A stretch of 64,000 bases of DNA from Phoenix dactylifera (taxonomy: Eukaryota > Streptophyta > Magnoliopsida > Arecales > Arecaceae), in the NCBI RefSeq assembly GCF_009389715.1, contig NW_024067679.1, forward strand, positions 862,501 to 926,500, in the 5' to 3' direction. Position numbers and translations under genes: made by a program. Each line of letters opens with the position of its first letter. Position 1 is the stretch's first letter. This document shows positions 21,750-33,012 of the stretch, piece after piece. The notes beneath the pieces were generated by a model that was not told where the DNA came from, made no database searches, and worked only from the letters and a program-made list of their open reading frames with translations.

Positions 21750-22075
21750 TGGAGCTAATATTTGGGTGCCCACAACAAGCTAAATAAGGTTGGTCCTGAG
21801 CAAATGATCCAAGGCAGGCATCAATGATCTGAGATATTAGATATGATCTACTATATATATCTAAACTACTTACTATCAAAAATTATGTGTTTTGGAGACT
21901 GCAAGCATATATGTGGTCAAAAATAGAGAGTTTAAATAACATAAACAATGCATATTTTTTTACCACTGGATGCATAAATTAAGGATCTTCAAGTTTCATG
22001 ATTTTTTGACAATAAGTAGCTTAGAGATAGCAGATCATATCTAATTGCTCAAATTATGTAGGTTCCTCATAGAAG
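21750..22075. repeat. MITE-like repeat, copy 1
   Basis: The stretch beginning CTAATATTTGGGTGCCCAC and holding TCTAAACTACTTACTATCAA and GGTCAAAAATAGAGAGTTTAA is clearly related to 25595-26005. Copy 2 carries the GGGTGCCC end in inverted position. Edges are approximate. Confidence 0.55.
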
Positions 22076-22079
22076 CTCC

Positions 22080-22495
22080 CTAGCTAATTTTTACATGATG
22101 AAAATAGTAATTCAATGTATGACAAAACTAATGTCATCAATAATACAATCACAAGTTATGACAGAACATTTCATCATTACAGTGTATAAAATCCATCGTT
22201 ATAACAAGTATATTTGTCACCAAAACTCCGCAACAACAATCATGTGGAATGACTATTGTTATGAAGTTTTGGCAACAAAATTTCCCTCATTACCAAAAAG
22301 CATCTATAGGCAATGAACTTAGTTTGTTGCTTAAAATCAGGAATTCAAGATGAAACATGTTTTTGCAAAGAATAAGCTATTTGTACAAATATATTTATCA
22401 CTAATGGTTCCTATCAATGCCGAAATGATTTCTATCAAAAAGTGACCATATTGGTGAAATTTGTTTATTTACAATATGTATTCTTTAATGATAAA
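22080..22495. other. Unassigned AT-rich DNA
   Basis: Nothing was recognised on either strand. Confidence 0.4.
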
Positions 22496-22499
22496 GTAT

Positions 22500-23045
22500 C
22501 ACTACAATAAAATAGAATTTTTTGGGTAGTTAAAAGTGTTGATGAACGTCAGAAATGTGCCTCTAATAGCTTTAGTGGCACTTTTGACAATCGTTGAGTA
22601 TCCAAAAAGTGTATAGCCAATTAATTGGTGATGTTGTATTGGTGCTGCTATTAGAAGTATTTTTGGGTATTTACTTGCATTTTCCTAATACCAAAAATGT
22701 CTATAATGGCAATAAGAAATGCCACTTGATGGAAAGGAAAATGGGAAAGGGTAAATAGTAGTGCTTTTAAGTTTTGGTAAAAGTTCTTTAGTATCAATTC
22801 AAACTATTGCTGATTTTTTTTAGATGCCAGCCATCACATTAAGAAATAAAATTACTATCACCTTAAACATCAGTTGTAAGAATTTTGTGAAAATTTAGAA
22901 TACTGGTAAAAGACTTCTAGATAGTAACAATCATCCCAAGAAATAGAGTTATCGACACGTTTAAATGCATAAGGTGGTGATTTTATAGTTGATGGTGAAA
23001 TTTTTGAAAGCGTCAATAGCATTTAGAAGTCCTCCTCAAAAAGCT
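22500..23045. mobile_element. CACTA-like fragment, one end visible
   Basis: Position 22500 begins CACTACAATAAAATAG, a good CACTA terminus, followed by short repeats around TAGTGGCACTTTT. No matching inverted end was found downstream, so it is a truncated or diverged non-autonomous copy. Confidence 0.4.
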
Positions 23046-23101
23046 ATATTTCGGTATGCTACTAGTAGGCACTAGAGGGTTGAGGTCCGAGGAAAGTTTA
23101 G

Positions 23102-23104
<3 letters not shown>

Positions 23105-23146
<42 letters not shown>
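23105..23146. repeat. (GA)n microsatellite
   Basis: About 21 uninterrupted GA units. Confidence 0.95.
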
Positions 23147-23149
<3 letters not shown>

Positions 23150-23573
23150 AGAAGAGGAGCACGATGGCACCTGCTTACAGTCATCCATCCTTCTCAACTT
23201 GTTGTTAGCATCAGGTGGAAGAGGAGGTTGAAGAGTTTGGATAGAAGAGGAGGGGTTGAGAAAGAGATATGTAAAGGAAAAGACGGGTGCTTGCCTATAT
23301 GTGCTACCCTCATCCCATATCCATCTAATTATGTTGAGCACAAGAAGATATAGGGTAAAAAACTTGGAAAAAAATTTCTAAATAACTTGATGTAGTTTAG
23401 TTTTGGTGCGAGACTTTATGGTTGGTTAGGGTTTAACAGTGGAATAGTTTCAATTTTAAACCGAATTGGATTGGTTCAGATTGGGTTAAGAGGTCACTTA
23501 ATCCAAACCTGAACCAAGCTAATTCATAAATATAATATATAATATATAATACATAATATATAATATGTTAATA

Positions 23574-25550
23574 GGGATAATTATAGATTACCCACCTATA
23601 ATAAAGCCTGATTTTACTAAGGTTCAAAAAGTAGCACTTAACCTACCTAAAGTCAAATCCACCAACTTTCGTCACACTCTATTACACATCTATGGTTTGC
23701 TAGGAGTGAATTTATCTTCAGAAAGAAGTCTACGTCTAATTTTTCATGTGATTTTCCTCCCCAAATCTCCAAATCAGTGTTTATTTCTCCAAATTCAAGT
23801 GTTATTCTTCAAATCCAAGCTTCCCTCCACTAAGTTGAAGGAGACAAGCAAGAAGAAATCCATCAGGTAAGATATATTTTGCAATTCTTGTTTTCCAATT
23901 TTTAACTTTTTTGAATTTCTTAATAATCCTTTGAATGAGATGATGTAGGTGTTGTAATCCATTTCTTCAAGTTCCTCATCTATAGTTAAATCTAGTAATC
24001 CACATATTTTGTATGATTGTGAAGAAAGTTTGATTGTAATGCATCATGGATGGTGGAAAACTTTAGAAGATAGTTCCGGAGTTGATTATCAGAAATAATG
24101 ATTATAATCAAGGTAGAGTGCCGAATAGGAGAGAATATCAAGAATGTTTTCTCCCTTTTGATTTCAATTTTGGTCCTGGGGTTGTTTCGTGAAATGTGGA
24201 TGAACCAGCTCTAACATTTTCAATAATGTGGATCATTTGAATAGATTTATATCTCACTTCAATATAGGGTTGGCTTCTCCAAAAGAAGAAATAATATCCT
24301 TAGTTAAGAGCCAACATCCCCTCAAATTTAGTGTACAAAGTGTTATTGGAGGCATACATAGAAAAGGCCCAAAGTTGGTCTATTCAACACCATGAAACCT
24401 CAAAAGTTTCAAGTTTGACAAAGACGCCAAGGCATGCAAGGAGATATCTGATAGGAAATCACTCTTTAGATACAAATAGTTCAATCCCCTTAAGAATCCT
24501 AAGGGATGGATTGTTTCATCTCTTACTTTTGTATCTTTCAAGTTTAGACTCTCCAAGTGACTACAATTCTGAAGCATGCTTAGTGAGAATGCTTTTTTTC
24601 TAAATCATCTCTGCCCCAGTAAGCAAAACCTGGCATTCCAAAATACATGACACATGATAATATACAAACTCCCTGGGTGGTGAGCTTGGTATTGCTAAGA
24701 TTTAAATATCTTAAATTTATTCCAACATCTGCAATTTGTTTGATTAAAGTATCAAGCATTCTGCTGAAGCTGAGATCCAAATGCTCGTGTCCTTTTATTT
24801 TAATCAAAAAGTGGAAGTTGCAAATGGATGAGCCAGACATATCAAGGAATAACATATAGTTTACTTCCACATTATGAAATGCATCATCAACATCATCAAT
24901 AGTAGCTCTAGGAAGAAGAAGCTTTGATAAAGGACCACTAGCTCTAGGATCGTCATCAATATAGAATGAATAGTGCAATTGCTCATGTTTAAGAATGTGA
25001 GAGAAGAAGATTTGGCAGTCTCTTGATGGCAGTACATATGAGCTCCGCCTCATCCTTATCCATGATGTCCGTATTTGATGGTCGCTAGAAGTGCTCTAGG
25101 GTCACCTCCATGTCAATCTTGAAGTACTTTATGCTGCTTGAAGCTACCATCGCTAGCTCTTCTGCACTAATCCTTTTGTTTCTTTCTTTCTCTCTCTTTA
25201 GTGAAGGATGGGGAAAGGCGAGGCAATTTTTTCTCACTCATTAAGCGGGGTGGGGCTGAATGATAACTAGGAGAAGAGAGGAAGGAGAGGGTTTATAAGA
25301 AGAGGAGGAGGAGTGGAGAAGTGGTGTAGTGAGAGAGGGAGGGAGAGAGACATGAGAGAATTGTTGTTGGATGGAAAGAAAGGAGGAATATAAAGAGACC
25401 TACACGTACCAACAAGGGATGGTTTTTGAATAGGTTATGTAATGGAGCATGATGGAAGCTAAGCTTAGGTGGGTTAATTGTTACTTTTTGAACCACAAAT
25501 AGCTTAGTAAAATTGTGCCTTATCTCAGGTGGGTAATATGTAATTATCCT
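23574..25550. mobile_element. Pack-MULE-like element carrying an LRR gene fragment
   Basis: The left end GGGATAATTATAGATTACCC continues for about 110 bp and is the imperfect reverse complement of the right end, which finishes TATGTAATTATCCT at 25550. Shared words include ATTTTACTAAG, GTTCAAAAAGTA and ACCCACCTAAG. Long similar TIRs around a cellular gene piece are the Pack-MULE layout. The expected 9-bp target duplication is not convincing in this AT-rich site, so the superfamily is an inference. Confidence 0.65.
24380..25200 (-). pseudogene. Leucine-rich-repeat protein gene fragment
   Basis: Minus-strand frames read HEHLDLSFSRMLDTLIKQI, GINLRYLNLSNTKLTTQG, then after a break SHLESLNLKDTKVRDETI and SLSNLKLLRFHGVE. 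These are LxxLxLxxT/N-type repeats of about 24 residues. Upstream pieces (AEELAMVASSSIKYFK, DKDEAELI) are in other frames with a stop. The pieces are joined by frame changes or short introns. No signal peptide or kinase was found. Lying wholly between the inverted ends, it looks captured rather than resident. Confidence 0.65.
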
Positions 25551-25594
25551 TATATAATATATAATATATAATATATAATATAATATGAGTAGAG

Positions 25595-26005
25595 ATAATA
25601 TGTGGGTATCTATAAAATAATACAAAGAAGGTCGATTTATACTGGATGACCATGGATCCAATGATTCAAGCTCTTGGACGTAATTTACTATCTCTAAACT
25701 ACTTACTGTCAAAAAATCATATAGTTTAGAGATCCTTAGCATCAATAATGATGAATTGTTCATGTTATTTAAACTTAAATATGCATTATTGATGTTAAAA
25801 AAAAATATGCATCTATTGGTCAAAAATAGATAGTTTAAATAATATGAATAATGCATATTTTTTGATTCTAGAGATCTCAAAATTATATTTTTTTTCATAA
25901 TAAGATCACATCTAATGGCATGAAACACTAGTGCTGGCTTCCTATTGTCTAATCTAGAGTCTAGACTGACCTTATTTGTATTTTCATGTGGGGCACCCAT
26001 ATATT
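25595..26005. repeat. MITE-like repeat, copy 2
   Basis: The ends ATGTGGGTATCTATAAAATA and the reverse of ATGGGTGCCCCACATG are related in inverted order over about 35 bp. The body shares CTCTAAACTACTTACTGTCA and GGTCAAAAATAGATAGTTTAA with 21750-22075. Confidence 0.55.
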
Positions 26006-26125
26006 AGTAGTACTTATATACAAAATATAGAATATAATATATAATGTATAATGTATAATGTATAATATATAATGCATAACGTATATGTATAATATATAAT
26101 ATACATCTCATAGTTTAAATTAAAT
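26006..26125. repeat. TATAATATA-type AT-rich repeat
   Basis: Tandem ATAATATATAAT/ATAATGTATAATG units. A similar tract occurs at 23530-23565 and 25550-25590, around the Pack-MULE. Confidence 0.8.
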
Positions 26126-26154
26126 GTTATAATTTATAACATAGATTAGTTAGT

Positions 26155-26577
26155 GGGCCACAGACTAAACGGGCCATGCCTGGCCCGGCCTGTTACTAAA
26201 CGGGCCGTGCCTGGCACAGCCCATCTGTCCAAAAAAAATAGCCGTTATGGGCCACCCATAACGGCTATTTTTTGGCCCATAACGGCTATTTGTGGCTTTT
26301 TACCCATTTTGCCCCTCCCAACAGCCATAAAACGGCTAATTTGAGAAATATTTTGGGGGAAAAAATAGCCACAAATAGCCCGCGGGCCGTGCCGTGCTTG
26401 GCCCACGAATCGTGCTAGCCCAGGCCCTTATGGGCCGTGCCGGGCTCGGCCCGCGGGCCAGAAATCCTTAACTCAGCGTGGCCTCCTTTTAGGAGCCATG
26501 CCTAGCACGGCCCGTTACTGGCACGGCCCGCTTCGTGCCGGGCCATAGGCGGCCCGGCCCAATGCCCACCTCTAGCT
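26155..26577. mobile_element. GGGCCG-rich non-autonomous element, probably hAT
   Basis: Both halves hold GGGCCGTGCC and GGCACGGCCC motifs around a central inverted block (ATAGCCGTTATGGGCC against GGCCCATAACGGCTATT). The right end CCCAATGCCCACCTCTAG matches the common plant hAT terminus TAGAGGTGGGCA in reverse. The left terminus is not clear and no 8-bp duplication was found. Confidence 0.5.
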
Positions 26578-26682
26578 GTGAGTGATACAACTAAAGGTAT
26601 TTAGCCTTCTCACAACTTTAGAACCAATACTTTCTAGCTCGACAATGCCAACTCGTTTGCCACCCAACTGCAAACATTAAGA

Positions 26683-26912
26683 TGCCATGGAAGTCAACAA
26701 GAAGATAATAGTAAATAATGTAAAAGTATGGCAAGAGAGAGAATATATAAAAAGTAAGAATATGTGAAAATATATATTTTCAGTGGTACAATAAAATCTA
26801 TTATGTACATCAACATATAGCCCATCAATGTGGCTAATAAGAAAGTGTATCATGATTAACAAGAAAATATCAATCATATTTAGACCGTACATTAACATAA
26901 AAATACCTAACA
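26683..26912 (-). repeat. 3' LTR of element C
   Basis: It ends at 26912 (minus strand TGTTAGG) next to a polypurine tract AAGAGGAGA (26913-26921 as its complement). The inner 125 bp match 54867-55000. The outer edge is approximate; ATTAA at 26676-26680 recurs after 55000 but is two bases off the expected TG. Confidence 0.55.
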
Positions 26913-27289
26913 TCTCCTCTTAAACTCAAAGTGATAAAGTAAAACCTAGCTTGAGTTTGGAAACCAAATCACGAAAATGTCTAGGCGATGTTTTTAGTGA
27001 AAATATCAGCAATCGAATCAACTAGGTGAATGAATAGAACCATATTGTACCATGAACAATATGTTGTTATACAAAGTGACAATCATTTTTGATATATTTA
27101 GTGCACTCATAGAAAACATTGTTGTGAACAATTGGAATTATATCACTCTAATTGTCATGATGAAGAATGGTGGCACTGGAGTGTTTAACTCCCATATCTT
27201 CTAATAACCAATATAACAAAATAAGCTCCTAAATAGTATTTGCAATGGTACGATCCTCAGCCTTGGCACTGGATCTACTAGTAACTATT

Positions 27290-28397
27290 TATTTTTTGCT
27301 TCATCAAGATATAGGAGAATCTCCCAAAAAATTAGGAGCTAGTAGTGGAACATCTATTAGTAGGATCATCCACCTAATCAGCATCTGAGTAAGCACAAAA
27401 GTTAAGAGATGAGCATTCAAAAAAATTGAGGCCATGAAATAATGTACCCTTAATGTCATGGAGAATGAAAAGCATAGCTTCATAGTAGGTGGTCATGGAG
27501 CTTGTCTAACTAGATTTACAATATGTGCAGTGTTAGGATGGGTGATGGTCCAATAAACTAAACTCTCAACCAAAAAATTGCTGATATAGAGTAGTATCAC
27601 TAGGTAGTGTGCCATCAAGAGAAGTGAGTTTAGGATTAGGCTCAAGGGGAGTGGGAGCAATTTTATTATTAGTCAAACCAGCTCTAGAAATCAAATCAGA
27701 GGCATACTTAGTCTCGGAAGATAATATCCATCAAGACCAAAGGAGACCTCAGGAACAAGAAAATAACTAAGAGGACCAAGATCTTTCATTTCAAAATGCT
27801 GACTAAGAAACTATTGAAGATTAGAAATATCAACAAGATCATCATCCATGATTATCATATCATCTACATAAAAAAGAGAGCAGCAAACGAACAATATTTG
27901 AAGTTATACGGTGAATAAAAAGTACAAAATCATGCAGATTAGAAGCAAAGCCAAATTGATTGATAATAGTACTAAACTAAGCAAATCATGCTCGTAGAGC
28001 TTGCTTGAGACCATACAAAACTCTCTAAAGTCAACAAACATTGTTTAGAGGATGATCAAAACAAAGAGGCGGCTATATACATACCTTTTCAGAAAGATTT
28101 ACCCTTTAGAAAAGCAGTTTTCATTCGATACAATCCCCATTTCAATGCAGCTGTTATTGCTAGCAAGCTCCAAACATAAGTTAAATAAGTGACTGGTGCA
28201 AAAGTGTCTTCATATTCAATACCATATTTCTGTGCAAAGTTTTTTGCCATAAGATGGGCTTTATACTGCTCCATAGACCCATCTGACCGTGTTTTTATTT
28301 TATAAACCCATCTGTAACCAATAGCAATCTTACCGAGAGGGGTATCAACTAGATTCCATATATGAGTTTTGTCTAAGGCCTGCAATTCTTCAGCCAT
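27290..28397 (-). pseudogene. Element C reverse transcriptase and RNase H remnants
   Basis: The frame 28397-28089 reads MAEELQALDKTHIWNLVDTP, YRWVYKIKTRSDGSMEQYKA and YEDTFAPVTY, the copia RT start. Further left the catalytic FYVDDMIIMDDD box is readable near 27885-27845. RNase H follows with CAYSDAD and then TAG instead of tryptophan, VDDPTNR, near 27400-27355. Several frame changes separate these parts. Confidence 0.8.
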
Positions 28398-28406
28398 TGC
28401 TTGCTG

Positions 28407-29500
28407 TCAGATAGGATTAGTACTAGCCTCATGATAGAATTGAGGCTCATGTAAAGAAATCAAAGTGGAAAAATAATGATAATCATGAAGATAAACAGAT
28501 GGTTCACTTACCCGAGTAGAGCATCGAAGTGATAGAGGAGAAGAAGATGGTGGAGAATACTTGATAGAGGAGGAAAAAATATTGTGGAGCAGCATGAATG
28601 ATCTCATTAGGAGGATCATCAGCAGAATCTTTTGAAAATAGCTCAACAAAAGGATTAGTAAAAACCCGAAGATGAGATTTAGGAGTATGGAACTGTGATA
28701 TGGTGGATAATATTTTATGTTCCTAAAAAAAAACATGGCGAGAGATACGAAGTCGCCTAAAAAATGGGATCCCAACATTTGCACACTTTGTCTTCAATTC
28801 CATGCCTAAGGAAACAACACAATCATGAATGAGGTTCTAGTTTAACATGTTCATGGGGTTGAAGAAGAACAAAACATTTCATATGGAGATTGATTATTAA
28901 GGACAAATGAGAGAAGGTGGTTAATCATGGAAATAGCAAAAAGAGCTGCTTCCACCCAAAAGCATTCAGGATAAGAAAAGGATATGAGCAAGACATGAAC
29001 AATCTCCAAGATATGCCTATGTATACATTTAGCACACCCATTCTGTTGGGATATTCTTGGACAAAGAATATTGAGGAATGGTGCATTGCTAACGAAGAAA
29101 GTTAAGAAATTCTGTTTTCTTGTACTCAATGGCATTATCTGAATAAAATACCTTAATATGACAAGAAAACTAAGTTTTAACCATTTGACAAATTCATAGT
29201 AAATTTTAGATAACTTAGATCTACGATGCATGAGATATAAATGTGTAAAATGTGAGTAATCATCAACACATGTTGCAAAATATTTTGACCCTCCCATAGT
29301 AGTATGGGGTGAAGATCCCTAGACATTAGAATAAACCAAACAAATGGTGCAAAAGAGATAGAATCACTATTATTGAACGATAAAGCAGTTTGTTTAGCAA
29401 GTGGACAATCAAAATTTTCATTATTAACAAATTCTAACAAACCATTAGAGACTAAAGTATGCAATTTATTTAAAGAAATATGACCCAATGAGAGTGCCAA
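28407..29500 (-). pseudogene. Element C integrase and GAG-pre-integrase remnants
   Basis: Readable parts are LGHISLNKLHTLVSNGLLEF with the following CPLAKQTALSF (GAG-pre-integrase zinc region), FATCVDDYSHFTHLYLMHRR (first catalytic Asp) and ISQQNGCAKCIHRHILE, which stands where the family has the PQQNG..ER glutamate region. The catalytic Glu is lost in this copy. A proline-rich linker follows to the RT. Confidence 0.75.
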
Positions 29501-30149
29501 GGGCTCAAAGATGAACTAAATGAGGTAGAGGCAGTTGACTGAGAAGGAAGTCGAGGAGAGACCTAAGATGAAATGCGGATACTAATGAGCTCAAGTATAT
29601 GTCCAATCTTATAGCAAGTTCCAAAAACCTGCCTCATCTGATAATCCTACACACAACAACTATTACTAGAGAAAGGGACATCAAGACCAAGTTCACATAG
29701 TTGACCGACAAAAATAATATCTAAAGTAAGTTTACGAATGAAATAAGTGTTAGGTAGAGATAATGAAGAGGTAGAAACATGACCTATATGGCTAGCATGC
29801 ATAACAAAATCATCCACAACATGAATAGATGGTGTAAGAGGATTAGAAGTTTTTGATTAAAAAAGCAGAATTTGAAGACATGTGATTGTAATATGCAAAA
29901 TTAAAATACTAGAAATTATCTGAAGCAACAAAAAAAGCATTCAAAGTGGAAGTACCAAATTTAGATAGAGCATATTTGATTAAATCTTTAGTATGTAAGA
30001 AAGAAGAGTTACTAACTGAGGTGAGAGGTATGGAAGAAGAGTTATCGGTATAAAAAACTTTAGCAACAGTAGCAGCAGAATGAGAAGCAAGTCATAACTG
30101 ATTGCTGGATTTGGATTGAGAACCTCAAGATCAACTAGATTTAGACTTA

Positions 30150-31050
30150 TTTAGATTTTGTGGACAATCATCAAGGTAGTGGCCAATCTTCTAATGGATT
30201 TTATATCTTTTTTTTGAATAATTGACTATGCAGTTATTAGGCTTATGACAATACTTACAGACTATCTGATCTATAGAGACTTAAAAGTTATGGCAAGAAT
30301 AGTCTCAGTCCCTAAAATTTTAGTAAGCCAAGCCTTATTTCTTCAAAAATAAGTTGAAAAATAGAAGAAGCAAGAGATGGCAAGGTATCACAATGTAGAA
30401 GTGATGCTCTTACTGGTTCAAACTCATCTTAAAGAGCCATTAGAAACTGCATCAAGCGCATATGATTTCTATAGGAAGCTAATTTCTCATCATCACTATC
30501 ATGATCCCACTGAGACTCAGAGTTAACCGATCTCACATACCATGCACCTAAAAAAGAATTTTATGGATAGACTGCCTAGGTTCTTGATTCATATGATGTA
30601 GCTCAAACAATAGTTGATACGAATGATCAATATCTAAGGTGAAATACCATTAAGCCAAGAAATTCCAAACCTTCTTAGCTATTCGAAATCGACCAAGCTA
30701 AAGATAAATAGAAGGGACCGAAGTTTTCTTGAACCATGTAATGATCTGGTGATTTTTACTATCCTAGTCATCAATCCTAAAATTCTTCTTCATCCTTATA
30801 TGATTTTTGAATAGGCTGATGGTAAAACCGCCAAAGTTGTGGCCATTTACAAAATTAGATATCTCGTGAACCCAAGAAATGTAGTTGGATCCATTCAAAA
30901 TAGTAGGAATAGGCCAAAAAACATCAAACTTATCCATAGTTGCAAGTGTGTGATGATTAACCCATGAAAATAAATAAAGTAGATGCAAAAAAACAACCAT
31001 AGATATAGAGCTAGAGCAAATAGAGGCCAAATATAGAAAGAGCACGCCTG
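30150..31050 (-). pseudogene. Element C gag remnants
   Basis: The frame near 31000-30764 reads PIPTILNGSNYISWVHEISN, the N-terminal capsid block of many plant copia gags. A damaged CCHC knuckle (CKYCHKPNN) is visible near 30265-30235. Stops and shifts lie between. The region 31050-31900 is the 5' leader or LTR of C and has no recognisable coding content. Confidence 0.6.
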
Positions 31051-31903
31051 AAAAAAGTAGAAACTAATCAAAACTGATACAAAACCAAGTAAAAAAAAAG
31101 GCTGAGCTGGATAGTCAAAGAAACTAGACTGATGTGGGAAATGCAACTAAACCAGTCAACAACAGATGTTGATATGGCAACCCATGCTGGCAAATGAGAT
31201 ATTGAGGTGATTGATGATATGGCGGGCTGATAGGACTGGCTGATGAATTAGGCTGACTAAATCTAAATAGATTAGGTTTGAGTATGCGAGCCTTATTGGA
31301 TCCAAATTTGAATCCGAATTCGGGATGGAGGAATTGCAGGTGAGAAAAGCCGTGTGAATCGCCTGCGGATGGATCAACAAACATGTTGAAGAATCAACAG
31401 TTGAGAAAAGTGACATGTCCCACACCTTGTGAAGGCTGCAAGGTGACCCCCATGAAGACCAAATGAAGGCTATGCGAAGGTCAAAAGGTGGTGGAAACCA
31501 TGAGATATAGGTGAAGACCATAGTAGAAGATGGTCTTGTGCAACGGAATACCACATGAAGAGCACATGTTACAAATCTTTAAACCATGTCAAGTATCACA
31601 GATCTTTAAATAACAGAAGAACATGGAGGAACCTAAGGTTAAGTGTAGATGATTGGTATTGTGATCTTTAAACCACGTGTTAGAGATCACATGAACAGCA
31701 TGATGATGAAGAGAAGACTGTATCTGCAATAGTCATAGCAGCAGAGGTGACCAATGCCTCATGCCTCCATGAATAGTGAAAAGAAGAGGAGGCATAACTG
31801 TGGAGCAAAAAAGGCCATGGGCTGAGGAGGGAAGGGAACTTCTCCAACTTAGAAGAGCGAAAAGAAGAGACTGTCGTCGATCATGTAGCCCCAGCCTATG
31901 AAA

Positions 31904-31904
<1 letters not shown>

Positions 31905-31941
<37 letters not shown>

Positions 31942-31942
31942 G
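31905..31942. repeat. (TG)n(TA)n microsatellite at the insertion site of element A
   Basis: GTGTGTGTGTATATATATAT precedes the 5' LTR of A, in the LTR of element C. Confidence 0.9.
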
Positions 31943-31943
31943 T
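31939..31943. repeat. Target site duplication of element A, left (ATAGT)
   Basis: ATAGT directly before the LTR start TGTGGAG; repeated at 54867-54871. Confidence 0.9.
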
Positions 31944-32135
31944 TGTGGAGTGATTGATTATACCCCTATTTGATTTTGATGAGCTCAAAGCATTTGAGTA
32001 TATTTAATGTTGTACTAATGAATTCAATCTAGTGTTTCAGGCGAATATATGTAAATTTATCTTTAAAAGCATCGAGCCATAGTTCAAAGAATTTTGGCTA
32101 AGTGTTGAACTCAATTGATCCAAAGTCTGAAGCTC

Positions 32136-32914
32136 GAGTCGACTCCGGAAGATTGCGAGTCGACTCTAAGTGTTTCAGAGGTTCTGGCACAAGATCGAGT
32201 CGACTCCGGTACACTACGAGTCGACTCCAACTGAGAACAGACAGAATGACAGAAAGATGAACTTCAGACCCTGTCACCGAGTCGACTCCAGAGGGCTTCG
32301 AGTCGACTCCGATGCTTGCCGAGTCGACTCCCGATGGTTCCGAGTCGACTCCAAGAAGTAACAGACAGAAAGACAGAGAAGTGTTTTCTAGATCCTGTTA
32401 CCGAGTTGACTCTAGAAGGATGCGAGTCGACTCCAACATTTGGCGAGTCGACTCCTAAACATGCCAGAGTCGACTCTCAGAGGAAAGCAGACTGAAAGGC
32501 AAAAAATCAAACTCAGTGACCCTGTGAACGAGTCGACTCCGAGAATTCGGGAGTCGACCCCAAGTCAGCCAAGTCGACTCCAGCAAAGTGCGAGTCGACT
32601 CTGAGACAGCTCAGATCAACATGCAGAGGATCGATTTTTCGGGCTCTGAGAGCCGAGTCGACTCCAAGAGGATCCGAGTCGACTCGAGAGAGAAATGTAG
32701 AAAAATAGATCTCTGGAATCCTAAGAACGAGCCGTCACCAAAATGCCGAGTCATCTCCAGATCTTGGCGAGTCGACTCCGGGGTTGAACCGAGTCGACTC
32801 CAGGTTGGGACGTCACTTTAATTCAAATCCTGAATAGTGGGCGAGTCGTCTCCAGTAAAGCATGAGTCGACTCCAGCAACAGCAGAGTCGACTCCAGATC
32901 GAGCGAGTCGACTC
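32136..32914 (+). repeat. GAGTCGACTC palindrome array, element A 5' LTR
   Basis: About 25 copies of the perfect 10-bp palindrome, of which about 20 are exact. The usual sense-strand context is C-GAGTCGACTC-C. They come in groups of four separated by about 45 bp spacers that share words such as AACAGACAGAATGACAG, giving starts near 32136, 32279, 32403, 32530 and 32655. The array lies in U3 just upstream of the TATA box. Confidence 0.97.
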
Positions 32915-32997
32915 TGACCCCAACGGATACATTGTCAGGAGATGCAGACTGTGCAGAACGGCCACAAATCAATGTCTAACGGCTATTTTACAAAAGA

Positions 32998-33012
32998 GAC
33001 TATTTAAATAGC
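32998..33012 (+). promoter_or_regulatory. TATA box, element A 5' LTR
   Basis: GACTATTTAAATAGCC lies about 85 bp after the last palindrome. The matching site in the 3' LTR (near 54066) is changed to GACTGTTTAAATAGCG. Confidence 0.6.

Noticed and set aside
23072-23341. 89-codon minus frame with a serine/leucine run
   Set aside because: It depends on the GA microsatellite and has no family resemblance.
26676-26680. ATTAA as target duplication of element C
   Set aside because: It recurs after 55000, but on the left it is two bases away from the expected TG terminus, and the region is AT-rich.
32136-32914. CRISPR-like regularly spaced repeats
   Set aside because: The repeat is a 10-bp palindrome, spacers are homologous to each other, and the array sits in LTRs of a plant retrotransposon. 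There are no cas genes.
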